Of a stretch of 64,000 nucleotides of DNA, positions 24,740-32,232 are shown piece by piece. The translations under genes were made by a program, and so were the position numbers. The notes below the pieces were generated by a model. That model did not search any database and was not told where the DNA came from. It saw only the letters and a program-made list of their open reading frames with translations. Numbering within the stretch: position 1 is the stretch's first letter; each line of letters begins with the position of its first letter. The stretch comes from Phycisphaerae bacterium. Lineage in GTDB: Bacteria > Planctomycetota > Phycisphaerae > UBA1845 > PWPN01. Location: NCBI GenBank assembly GCA_030372985.1, contig JAUCQB010000254.1, positions 21,422 through 85,421 of the forward strand, given 5' to 3'.

Positions 24740-26251
24740 CTACACGCCCGGCCAAGGCATTAGACGACACTTACCGCTACCCGGTTGCAGAATCTCAATC
24801 TGGCGTACGCGCTTCACGTGTCGTCGACGACTCAATTCCACCAGTGGTCGCCAGACCCGGCCGGTCAGTCGATGCCGGATCACCCACGGCCACAGCCAAT
24901 TGGCGCGCTTGTACAGATAGGACATCGCGAAGTAGGCCGCGGCCTGACCGACTCCATGGGGGCGGCGCCGCCAGATCGATTGATGCGAGAAGAGGCGGCG
25001 ATAGCACCAGGAGTAACCGGCCTCCAGTTCCTCCGGCGTCATATGCCAAGGTCGGAACACCGCGTGGGCCGTATCGTACAGGCTCCAGTCCTTGTGCAGC
25101 AGCCGCCCCTCGGCCTCGTACTGCCGGAATTGCGGTGTTCCTGGATAGGGTGTCAGAATATGGAGAGTGGCGCACTCCAGGCGATTCTCCTCGATCCACG
25201 CGACCGTTTTCTCGAACACGTCCGGTTGGTCATGATCGAAACCCAGCACGAAGCTGCCGTTCACCTGGATCCCGCAATCGTGGAAGATACGCACTCGCCG
25301 GGGATAGTCTTCGACCGCGGGCGATTTCTTGCCTGCGGCAGCGATGTTCTCGCTATTCAGCGTTTCCAGGCCGACAAACACGCCGGTGCAACCGGCCAGG
25401 GCCATATCCCGCACCAGGGTCGGATCGTCACTGACGTCGAGCGTGACGGCTGCGCTCCAGATGATCTCCAGTGGCCGCAAGGCCCTGCACAGTCGTCGGA
25501 GATGCTCGGGTCTGGAACCGAGGTTGTTATCGGTGAACACGGCGTAAGGCTGACCGTCGGCACGGATTTCCTCCACGACTTGCTCCACGTCTCTTGTCTG
25601 GAAAGGCATGTGCAAGCCGCCGGTTGCGAGGTAGCAGAAACCGCAGCGATTGTGACAGCCGCGAGTCGCGATGATGCTGGTGGTGGTCAAGAAGCATTCG
25701 TGGGGCAACAAATCCCGGCGAGGCGGCCGATCTTCGCGGTAAGGGCGGCGGTAGCTGCCCGCGTATCGTGGCCGCAGGGCGCCCGCTTCGACATCCCGCA
25801 GAATCTGCGGCCAGGTCTGCATTCCGTCTCCCAGCGAGATGACGTCGGCGTGTCTGGCCGCCTCATCCGGGCAGGACATGACGTGCAGTCCCCCGAGAAC
25901 CACCGTCGATCCCAGTCCTCGGTAGTACCTGGCCAGCTCATAGGCCCGCCGTGCGAAGGTCAGGTGCACGGTGATGCCCACCACCTGAGGCGCCGGATCC
26001 GTCGGCGGCGAACCTTGCAGCAGGTTCTCATCCCAGTACCGCACCGTCCAATCGGCAGGCGTGGCCGCGGCGATGCTGGTCAGCGCCAACGTCGGCGTGA
26101 GTACGTGCTTCCCGAAACTGGCATGCGGATCTTTCCGGTAAAACGGGTTGATCAGCAGGGCGTGTCGCGGCCGAATCGGGCCCAAGTGCGGACAGGGATC
26201 AAGCGGCGGCGGGGAGAACATTTCCCGCCGTGCGCGGGCAGACAGCGGCAT
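24740..26251 (-). CDS. B12-binding domain radical SAM protein
   Basis: This 503-residue protein has an N-terminal cobalamin-binding-type Rossmann region (residues 25-150, with VVGITVHLTF and VVLGGLHV). A radical SAM core follows with the cluster motif CHNRCGFC near residue 203 (CxxxCxxC), then a C-terminal region like the DUF4070 extension (residues about 380-480) rich in Trp and Arg. Family members catalyse methylations or other radical reactions on lipids, hopanoids or natural products; the substrate here is unknown. GAGG lies 9 bases upstream of the ATG. It stands alone between a converging gene and the divergent NUDIX gene. Confidence 0.88.
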   Translation of the reverse strand: MPLSARARREMFSPPPLDPCPHLGPIRPRHALLINPFYRKDPHASFGKHVLTPTLALTSIAAATPADWTVRYWDENLLQGSPPTDPAPQVVGITVHLTFARRAYELARYYRGLGSTVVLGGLHVMSCPDEAARHADVISLGDGMQTWPQILRDVEAGALRPRYAGSYRRPYREDRPPRRDLLPHECFLTTTSIIATRGCHNRCGFCYLATGGLHMPFQTRDVEQVVEEIRADGQPYAVFTDNNLGSRPEHLRRLCRALRPLEIIWSAAVTLDVSDDPTLVRDMALAGCTGVFVGLETLNSENIAAAGKKSPAVEDYPRRVRIFHDCGIQVNGSFVLGFDHDQPDVFEKTVAWIEENRLECATLHILTPYPGTPQFRQYEAEGRLLHKDWSLYDTAHAVFRPWHMTPEELEAGYSWCYRRLFSHQSIWRRRPHGVGQAAAYFAMSYLYKRANWLWPWVIRHRLTGRVWRPLVELSRRRHVKRVRQIEILQPGSGKCRLMPWPGV

Positions 26252-26490
26252 GCCAGGTTACCTCGGCAAAGCGGGTCATTCGGGCTTCCCCCATCTCAAT
26301 GCGTCACCAAGCCGACTCCCCGCCAGCCTCATTCAAAGGAATTGAGATGGGTTCTCTTTCAGTTACGCCCGACGGTCGAGGCCGGTTCGCGGGTCTCACT
26401 GAATTCTTCTCCGCTGCCAGGCTGGAGTCAACCGGAATCGACTGATAACAGGGATTGGGAGGTTGATGGATCACCGGTCGATCGTCGCTC

Positions 26491-26529
26491 CCCCACCTCG
26501 CGGACGAGGTGGGGCACCCTTGGGGGTGC
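26491..26529. repeat. two adjacent perfect hairpins
   Basis: The first has 10-bp arms CCCCACCTCG/CGAGGTGGGG with a 4-base loop (26491-26514). The second has 6-bp arms GCACCC/GGGTGC (26514-26529). They share one base and have no T-run. A looser relative of the first (CCCCACCTCG...GATGGGGTGG) occurs near 47147-47175. They lie in the 323-base gap between the radical SAM and NUDIX genes, which holds nothing else I can name. Confidence 0.55.
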
Positions 26530-26574
26530 GCGGATGCTTTGTGCCCGACGGGCAAGTGCCTATGATGGGTCGTC

Positions 26575-26997
26575 ATGAGCGAGTCGCTTAGTGGTGTACA
26601 ACATGGCGTGGTAGCGGTCATCGAGCGTGACGGCCGGTGGCTGATGATCCGGCGGGGCGAGGGGGTCATTGCGCCAGGGTACTGGTGTTTTCCGGGCGGG
26701 GGCATCGAGGCGGGCGAAACGGCCGAGCAAGCGCTCATCCGCGAGATCCGTGAAGAGATCGGGCTCGACGTGCGGCCGGAGCGGGTGATCTTCCGCTGGC
26801 AGCGCTCGGACGGCAAGCTGATGCTGCAATGGTGGCGGGCGTCACTCTCCGACGAGCAGCAGGAGCCGCAACCGTCACCGCACGAGGTGGCCGAGATCCG
26901 CTGGGTCACACTGACGGAACTGAAGACTCTGCGCCCGGCGCTGGAGAGCAATCGCATCTTTCTTGAGCACTTCGAGAAGGTAGAAGAAAGCTTTTAG
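26575..26997 (+). CDS. NUDIX hydrolase
   Basis: This 140-residue enzyme hydrolyses a nucleoside diphosphate linked to another group. It carries an intact Nudix box (GX5EX7REUXEEXGU) beginning GGIEAGETAEQALIREIREE near residue 42. The N-terminal strand region HGVVAVIERDGRWLMIRRGEG and the ribosome-independent start fit small MutT-like members. A TATGAT -10-like box ends 8 bases before the ATG, with TTGTGC about 16 bases further upstream, so the mRNA may be nearly leaderless. The stop codon lies within a short-period repeat (AGCTTTTAGCTCTTAGC). Confidence 0.85.
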   Translation: MSESLSGVQHGVVAVIERDGRWLMIRRGEGVIAPGYWCFPGGGIEAGETAEQALIREIREEIGLDVRPERVIFRWQRSDGKLMLQWWRASLSDEQQEPQPSPHEVAEIRWVTLTELKTLRPALESNRIFLEHFEKVEESF

Positions 26998-27020
26998 CTC
27001 TTAGCTGTTAGCTTTTAGCC
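26989..27020. repeat. short-period tract of TTAGC words over a stop codon
   Basis: AGCTTTTAGC / TCTTAGC / TGTTAGC / TTTTAGC in tandem. The first TAG is the stop codon of the NUDIX gene. The same AGCTTTTAGCTCTTAGC string occurs at 31984-32000, where it supplies the stop codon of the Nif3 gene. Confidence 0.65.
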
Positions 27021-27069
27021 GGGCGGTTGCGGGGGGCTGGACAGAGTTGGATCGCGCCTTCCTGACGAG

Positions 27070-27113
27070 CCGAGGGGTTTCCTGGCCTGAGCCTGTCGAA
27101 GGCATCCCCTCGG
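27070..27113 (+). repeat. covarying-stem repeat, copy 1
   Basis: The 8-bp stem CCGAGGGG/CCCCTCGG encloses a 28-base loop containing TGAGCCTGTCGAAGGC. Two further copies are at 32104-32147 and 39765-39807 (reverse orientation). The loop length is 28 bases in all three; stem changes in copy 2 are compensated on the other arm. Confidence 0.7.
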
Positions 27114-27282
27114 TCTTCGGGGAACGCGCCGTCAGAACCAGCGGCACAGAGTGCGTCCGTGACAAAATCCGCGGTCATCGTCGTGATTCTCCAGGGCAGC
27201 GGGAGACGCGAGCCGAGAACAGGCATTCGACGGGTGACAGGTTTACCTGAACGCGATCCGGCGGCCGACGCGAGGCGAAAAC

Positions 27283-27529
27283 AGGCCGCTTCAGCGGCCT
27301 TTCCCGGCGGGCCAGTGGGCCAGCCGTTTGACGGCTGGTTCGCGGTCGGGCACTCGTTCTTCTTTCACTGTCTCCTCACGGTGAGCCCGTTTCAACGGGC
27401 TTTTCTGCAAGCCCGTTGAAACGGGCTGGAATTGTGAAAAGGGAAAACGGGTGTGAGCCGCGAACCACCGGCCGTACAACGGCCGGCCTATCAGCCCGCC
27501 TTCGGCGGGAAAACCCCCTGAAGGGGGTT
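27283..27529. repeat. array of seven short palindromes with different arms
   Basis: Within 247 bases lie seven near-perfect hairpins, each with its own arm sequence and a 2-4 base loop. They are AGGCCGC/TTCA (27283-27300), CCAGCCGT/TTG (27320-27338), AGCCCGT/TTCA (27384-27401), AGCCCGT/TGAA (27410-27427), CCGGCCGT/ACA (27468-27486), CCCGCC/TTC (27495-27509) and AACCCCCT/GA (27512-27529). No reading frame here looks coding. With the covarying repeat at 27070-27113 and the TTAGC tract at 26989, this fills the 637-base gap between the NUDIX and HAD genes. Confidence 0.7.
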
Positions 27530-27634
27530 GATTGCTCCCTCTCGTCTGTCTGCCACAACCCGCCGAGTATGTCACGGACCCGCATGCAGTTGCCGGCTCG
27601 TCAAACTGTTGACGGTTCACGGACGGGGCGGCGA

Positions 27635-28258
27635 TTACGAATCCAATGACAGCAGCGGCAGCAGTTCGCTCAGCCGGTGGATGACGTGGTCGGCCTGGTC
27701 GGCGAAGTCGGGCGATTGGCCGTTGCCGTCCATGAGCACGGTGGTCGCGCCCGCGGCGTTGCCCGACATCAGGTCGAAGAGGTAGTCGCCGACCACCCAG
27801 GTTGCGGCCGGGTCGACCGCCAGCTTGCGGCAGATGGACAGAACAGGCTCCGGCGAGGGCTTGATCGGGCCGTCCTCGCGAGTATGGATGCAGCCGAAGC
27901 GGATGCCGTGCTTGGCCAGCACGATATCCACCGATCGGCGGCTGTTGCGGGTCAGCACGCCGAGCGGAATGCCCGCGCTGCGGATCGCATCGAGCACCGC
28001 CCGCGTGTCGTCCCAAAGCTCGCTTTCGTGGGCGGCCTTCTCCTCATGTTTGATCAGAATAGCCTCGCATCGGTCGCGCTGTTCGGGAGTCATTGTCTCC
28101 ATGGCCTCCAGGATGGGCGTGCGAGGCTGCGTCGGCAGGCCGATTTCCCGTCGGATGGCGTCGAAATCGAAATACGGCACGGTGAGCGTGCCGTCGAGAT
28201 CAAAGATGACGGCGGCCACGCGAGCGTTGGCGGTGTTCTGGGGTTTGGAGGCCTTCAT
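27635..28258 (-). CDS. HAD superfamily hydrolase
   Basis: This 207-residue haloacid dehalogenase-type phosphatase has motif I FDLDGTLTV (nucleophile Asp near residue 20), motif II in VLTRNS, motif III Lys in GPIKPSPEP and motif IV GDYLFDLMSG. A small helical cap lies between motifs I and II (residues 35-90). The pattern resembles phosphoglycolate phosphatase-like (Gph) proteins. The physiological substrate is unknown. Nothing upstream looks like a ribosome-binding site. Confidence 0.87.
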   Translation of the reverse strand: MKASKPQNTANARVAAVIFDLDGTLTVPYFDFDAIRREIGLPTQPRTPILEAMETMTPEQRDRCEAILIKHEEKAAHESELWDDTRAVLDAIRSAGIPLGVLTRNSRRSVDIVLAKHGIRFGCIHTREDGPIKPSPEPVLSICRKLAVDPAATWVVGDYLFDLMSGNAAGATTVLMDGNGQSPDFADQADHVIHRLSELLPLLSLDS

Positions 28259-28349
28259 ACAGGTGGTTTAGCTGGCAAACCGGCGGGGGTCAAGCCGGCA
28301 GGCCTTGGACAGCAAGTGGATCTCCTGGCCAGGGACGGGCCTTATCCGT

Positions 28350-28407
28350 GTGCCACTGCTCTGTGAGCAGTGTTGAGGGTTTGACGCTGCTGATATAGCA
28401 GTGGCAC
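28350..28407. repeat. 58-base palindromic repeat with 11-bp perfect arms
   Basis: GTGCCACTGCT (28350-28360) pairs perfectly with AGCAGTGGCAC (28397-28407). The interior holds an internal CTGTGAGCAGTG hairpin-like segment and TTGAGGGTTTGACG. I recall a similar GTGCCACTGCT element as recurrent in planctomycete genomes but cannot confirm this here. It lies in the HAD-antiporter gap. Confidence 0.65.
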
Positions 28408-28412
28408 GCGAC

Positions 28413-28548
28413 GGCTCTTTCAGAACCGCGAGCGTAAGCGAGGGGCTAAGCAGTGAAGCGGCCGAGGACACGAGGGGGCCGCTCCCTGACGGTCGCGGTT
28501 CTGAATAGGGCTACCGCTCCCTCGCGGTCGCGGTTTCTGAAAGAGGCT
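28413..28548. repeat. three copies of a CTTTCAGAACCGCGACCG-type repeat
   Basis: Copy A (28413-28446, forward) reads GGCTCTTTCAGAACCGCG. Copies B (28479-28512) and C (28513-28548) are in reverse orientation and share TCAGAA(A)CCGCGACCG and GGGAGCGG. Partial relatives occur near 42953-42975 (GTCAGAACCGTGACCGT) and 60085-60098 (CTCTTTCAGAACCC). Together with the 58-base palindrome this fills the 372-base gap upstream of the antiporter gene. Confidence 0.6.
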
Positions 28549-28630
28549 CCCTGAGGAGATGGTCTTGGCTGGACCGCCGATTGCAGTTATCTTTCGCCCG
28601 GAAATCGGCTGACGACATCGGGACACAGAC

Positions 28631-30841
28631 ATGGCTGTCACCAATGGCGACTTGATGCTCCAGACCATGGTTGCCGCCTTCGCGGCCGGCATCATGCTGA
28701 TCGTCGTTTCACGTCGCTTTCAGTTGCCCGCGATAGTCTTGCTGCTATTGGGCGGATATGCGTGCGGCCCGCAGATACTGGGCATTGTACGGCCGGACTC
28801 GCTCGGAGGCGGCCTGGTCGTCATCGTCGAGCTGGCCGTGGGCCTGATCCTGTTCGACGGCGGCCTGACGCTCGACGTTCAGGGATACCGGCTGGCTTCC
28901 GGGCCGATCCGGCGTCTGCTGACGGCTGGCGTCGTTGTCACCTGGCTGGGAACAGCGGTGGCCATCGGTGTCATCTTCCCCGACGTGCCGATCTCAATCG
29001 CTCTGCTGGCAGGCAGCCTGGTGATTGTCACCGGTCCGACGGTGATCGGGCCGCTGCTCAAGCGAACCAAGGTCAACGCCCGGCTTCATCATATTCTTCA
29101 TTGGGAAAGCGTGCTGATCGATCCCATCGGCGTATTCGTGGCCATTCTATGTTTCGAGTGGATCGGCGGTTTAGAGGGTGGTACTGCCGTCGCGCATTTC
29201 GCCATGCGTGTGTTCTGGGGATTGGTCGTGGGCATCGGCGGAGGACTGCTGGTACACCGGCTCCTTCATGGCGCGTTTGTCCCCGAGGAGCTGATCAACA
29301 TCTCGGTTCTGGCGATGGCCGTCCTGATCTTCGGCCTTGGCGAGGTGGTCTTGTCCAAGTCGGGTTTGTTGTCGGTGACGGTTGCCGGTTTTGTGATCGG
29401 GTTCAAGAACCCGCCCGAGCTGAAGCGGATCCGCCGGTTCAAAGCCGAGATCGCGGACCTGGCCATCGGGATCTTGTTCATCCTTCTGGCCGCTCGGCTC
29501 AGGGGCGAGCAGTTCCTTGCCTTCGGGGCCGGCGGCGCGCTGGCAGTGGCGATCGTTATGTTCGTCATTCGCCCGCTGAATGTGATGGTTTCGACCATCG
29601 GGCACGACGTATCGTGGAAGGAACAACTCTTCTTGTCGTGGATCGCCCCGCGTGGCATCGTGGCGGCGTCGATGGCGTCGCTCTTCTCGCTGCAGCTCGC
29701 GGACGCATTCGCGGACTCCGCGGCGTTCATCGAGACGTTCGTCTACTCGGTGATCGTGGGTATGGTGGTTCTGCAGGGCCTCACCGCCGGGCCGGTGGCC
29801 GGCCTGCTCAACGTCAAAGCCCCCGCTCCGATCGGCTGGATCATCGTCGGGGCCCATCGTCTGGGCCAAGAGGTGGCTCGCTTCGTCAGCGAGACCGCCC
29901 GTGCACGCGCGATCCTGGTGGATACTAACGCCAAGATGGTCTCGGAGGCCCGGCAAGAGGGCTTGCAGGCGATCGTCGCGGATGCTCGCGATCTGGATCT
30001 CATCGAGCGTGACGAGTTTCAGGGAATCGGCAATCTGCTGGCCCTCACCGACAACGAAGACCTCAACATGCTGCTCTGCCAGCGGTGGTCGGACGCATTC
30101 GGGCGGGCTCGCGTCTTCTTCTGGTCGCCGAGCGCGAACCGTCGCCCCGGCGAACGGCCGGGACAGGCGGTGTGGTCGCGATTGCCCAAGCCGTCCATCC
30201 TGAGTGCGGAGCTGGCCCGAAACGAGGCCGCGGCGGTGTTGGACACGTCTGCGGCCCCCGGCCGTCCTTCGCAAGGAACGCCCATCGCGGCGTTCTACAA
30301 AAACCAGGTGAGCCTAACGCCGGCGGACTCGGCCCCCGCGGGCGCTGCGGAGGCCTACCCTCTGCTTGTGTTGCGGCGGGAGGCGGATTATCTGCGCAGG
30401 GGCTTGCGGCCTGAACTGGCGGTTCGATTGGACATTTCGGACCAAGAGGCGCTGTTCGAGGAACTGGTCTCGCGAATCGTCGAGGTCGAGCCGAAGGTGC
30501 CGCGCGACGCCGTGTTGAAGGAACTGATCGATCGCGAGCAGGCTTGGCCGACGGCTCTGGGACACGGCATTGCCGTTCCGCACTCTTATTGCCGGGCGCT
30601 GACGAGTCGCATCTGCGCGGTGGCTCAGATTCCGGAGGGCGTCGATTTCAAGGCGCCGGACGGCGAGAAGGTGCGTCTGGTCTTCTTGCTGCTGAGTCCG
30701 CAGGGTGATCCCGAAGGGCACCTGGCCACGATGGCTGAGATCGCTCGATTGGTCGGCGATCCTGAGGTGCGGGACTCGCTCCTGTCGGCCTCAAGCCCCG
30801 AGGATCTGCTGGCAAGGCTGCGAACGGCGGCGCCGGCGTGA
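28631..30841 (+). CDS. Na+/H+ antiporter fused to RCK-like and PTS EIIA domains
   Basis: This 736-residue protein has about twelve membrane helices of the CPA/NhaP type (residues 5-390, with VELAVGLILFDGGLTL, FEWIGGLEG and the conserved WIAPRGIVAASMASL). A TrkA-N/RCK-like Rossmann region follows (GWIIVGAHRLGQEVARF, residues about 398-500). A C-terminal PtsN-type EIIA domain (about 595-735) has the phosphorylatable His in GHGIAVPHSYC. It should exchange Na+ or K+ for H+ at the inner membrane under control of nucleotide and PTS phosphorylation state. Its stop overlaps a possible GTG start of the next gene. Confidence 0.9.
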   Translation: MAVTNGDLMLQTMVAAFAAGIMLIVVSRRFQLPAIVLLLLGGYACGPQILGIVRPDSLGGGLVVIVELAVGLILFDGGLTLDVQGYRLASGPIRRLLTAGVVVTWLGTAVAIGVIFPDVPISIALLAGSLVIVTGPTVIGPLLKRTKVNARLHHILHWESVLIDPIGVFVAILCFEWIGGLEGGTAVAHFAMRVFWGLVVGIGGGLLVHRLLHGAFVPEELINISVLAMAVLIFGLGEVVLSKSGLLSVTVAGFVIGFKNPPELKRIRRFKAEIADLAIGILFILLAARLRGEQFLAFGAGGALAVAIVMFVIRPLNVMVSTIGHDVSWKEQLFLSWIAPRGIVAASMASLFSLQLADAFADSAAFIETFVYSVIVGMVVLQGLTAGPVAGLLNVKAPAPIGWIIVGAHRLGQEVARFVSETARARAILVDTNAKMVSEARQEGLQAIVADARDLDLIERDEFQGIGNLLALTDNEDLNMLLCQRWSDAFGRARVFFWSPSANRRPGERPGQAVWSRLPKPSILSAELARNEAAAVLDTSAAPGRPSQGTPIAAFYKNQVSLTPADSAPAGAAEAYPLLVLRREADYLRRGLRPELAVRLDISDQEALFEELVSRIVEVEPKVPRDAVLKELIDREQAWPTALGHGIAVPHSYCRALTSRICAVAQIPEGVDFKAPDGEKVRLVFLLLSPQGDPEGHLATMAEIARLVGDPEVRDSLLSASSPEDLLARLRTAAPA

Positions 30842-30855
30842 AGAGAGGATCGCAC

Positions 30856-31992
30856 ATGATGGCAAGAGGTGGCAAGCGCGTGACGGTGGGAGCCGTGACG
30901 GCGGCGATGGATCGGATCGCGCCGCCGGAGCTCGCGCAGTCGTGGGACAACGTCGGGCTGCTGGCAGGTGATCGGAGCGCGGCGTGCACACGCGTGTTGT
31001 TGTGCATCGACCTGACGCCGGCGGTGCTGGCCGAAGCGGTCGCGTCGCGGTGCGAGATGATCGTGAGTTATCACCCGCCGCTGTTCAAGCCGGTCAAACG
31101 AATTGTGGCGGACAGCGACGGGACGGAAGCGATCGTACACGAAGCGATCAGCCGCGGGATTGCGATCTACTCGCCGCACACAGCCTTGGATGCCGCCGAG
31201 GGCGGAGTCAACGATGTGCTCGCAGGTCTGTGTGGGCTGAAGGATGTCGGGCCGTTCGAGTACGTGTCCGTCGGGCGGCGCGAGTACAAGGTGGTGACGT
31301 TTGTGCCGCTCGCCCAGCTCGAAAAGGTCGCGTCCGCGATGTTCGCGGCCGGCGCCGGGCGGATCGGCGACTACGAGCAGTGCAGCTATCGCCTGCGCGG
31401 CGAGGGGACCTTCTTCGGCACCGAGAGCACCAACCCGCGGGTTGGCCGTAAGGGTCAATTGGAGCGCGTGGCCGAGACGCGGATCGAAATGGTCTGTGCG
31501 GAAAGGTGCCTGCCCGAAGTGATCGCCGCGTTGAAACGATCTCACCCTTATGAAGAGCCGGCGTTCGACATCTACCCGCTGACGCCGGAGCCGGAAATGG
31601 GGATTGGCCGCGTCGGAGTCCTTCCCCAAGGGACCACCTTGGGGAGCCTGGCGAAGCTGCTCAAGCGGGCGACGAAATCGCAGGTAATGATGACCGTCGG
31701 CGCCGCAAACACGAAGCTCCGCCGGGCCGCGGTGTGCGGCGGCTCGGCCGGGCGATTGCCGCTGGAGATGCCGCGAGCGGCCGCGTGCGACGTCATCGTC
31801 ACCGGCGAGATCCGGCATCACGATGCGCTGTCAATTCTCCGCGCTGGCAAGACGGCCATCGCTCTGGGTCACTGGGAAAGCGAACGCCCCGCCCTGGTCC
31901 CGCTGGCGCACCGGTTGAGGAGGACCGTCGGATCGATCGCCGTGGTGGTAAGCCGCAAGGACACGCCGCCGTTCCAATCTGGAAGCTTTTAG
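30856..31992 (+). CDS. Nif3-like dinuclear metal-centre protein
   Basis: This 378-residue protein is the long form of the Nif3/YbgI/YqfO family. It has metal ligands in SYHPPLFKPVKR and SPHTALDAAEGGVND, with the C-terminal GHWESE. A CutA/PII-like insert (residues about 135-230, YKVVTFVPLAQLEKVASAMF to HPYEEPAFDIYPL) lies between the two metal-binding halves. The family is annotated as GTP cyclohydrolase I type 2 homologue, but its role is unsettled. The ATG at 30856 has AGAGG about 8 bases upstream; a GTG at 30838 overlapping the antiporter stop would add six residues. It is probably co-transcribed with the antiporter. Confidence 0.88.
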   Translation: MMARGGKRVTVGAVTAAMDRIAPPELAQSWDNVGLLAGDRSAACTRVLLCIDLTPAVLAEAVASRCEMIVSYHPPLFKPVKRIVADSDGTEAIVHEAISRGIAIYSPHTALDAAEGGVNDVLAGLCGLKDVGPFEYVSVGRREYKVVTFVPLAQLEKVASAMFAAGAGRIGDYEQCSYRLRGEGTFFGTESTNPRVGRKGQLERVAETRIEMVCAERCLPEVIAALKRSHPYEEPAFDIYPLTPEPEMGIGRVGVLPQGTTLGSLAKLLKRATKSQVMMTVGAANTKLRRAAVCGGSAGRLPLEMPRAAACDVIVTGEIRHHDALSILRAGKTAIALGHWESERPALVPLAHRLRRTVGSIAVVVSRKDTPPFQSGSF

Positions 31993-32000
31993 CTCTTAGC
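31984..32000. repeat. TTAGC tract over a stop codon
   Basis: AGCTTTTAGCTCTTAGC, identical to the first 17 bases of the tract at 26989, provides the last two codons and TAG stop of the Nif3 gene. Confidence 0.6.
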
Positions 32001-32070
32001 GACCGCTGTACGGGACAACGGCTGCGATACCGGCGTTGACTCGTTGGCCAAAGAAGGGTTCCAGACGTAC

Positions 32071-32088
32071 GGTCCGCGCTCGCGGACC
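32071..32088. repeat. perfect 8-bp hairpin followed by ATTTT
   Basis: GGTCCGCG/CGCGGACC with a 2-base loop, followed by ATTTT, could be a weak terminator for the Nif3 transcript 79 bases upstream. It directly precedes a copy of the covarying-stem repeat. Confidence 0.45.
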
Positions 32089-32103
32089 ATTTTGCTTGAC
32101 GAG

Positions 32104-32147
32104 CCGGTGGCTTTCTTGGACTGAGCTTGCCGAAGCCATGCCACCGG
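32104..32147 (+). repeat. covarying-stem repeat, copy 2
   Basis: Stem CCGGTGGC/GCCACCGG around a 28-base loop with TGAGCTTGCCGAAGCC. Relative to copy 1 the stem differs at three positions, each with the matching change on the other arm; the loop differs at 5 of 28. Confidence 0.7.
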
Positions 32148-32170
32148 TCCTTCTGAGCCTGCGGACCTCG

Positions 32171-32203
32171 ATCTGCAATCTCAAATCTCCAATTTCAAAT
32201 CCC
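32171..32203. repeat. short-period tract of AATCTCAAATCTCC words
   Basis: ATCTGCAATCTC / AAATCTCC / AATTTC / AAATCCC in tandem, 30 bases before the stop of the converging 871-residue protein gene. It is simple sequence only. Confidence 0.5.
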
Positions 32204-32232
32204 ATGGTCCGCCGGGGCGGACCCTGCCGAGC

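Noticed and set aside
27283..27529. CRISPR array
   Set aside because: The units are palindromes with different sequences and irregular spacing; there is no constant repeat with unique spacers and no cas gene.
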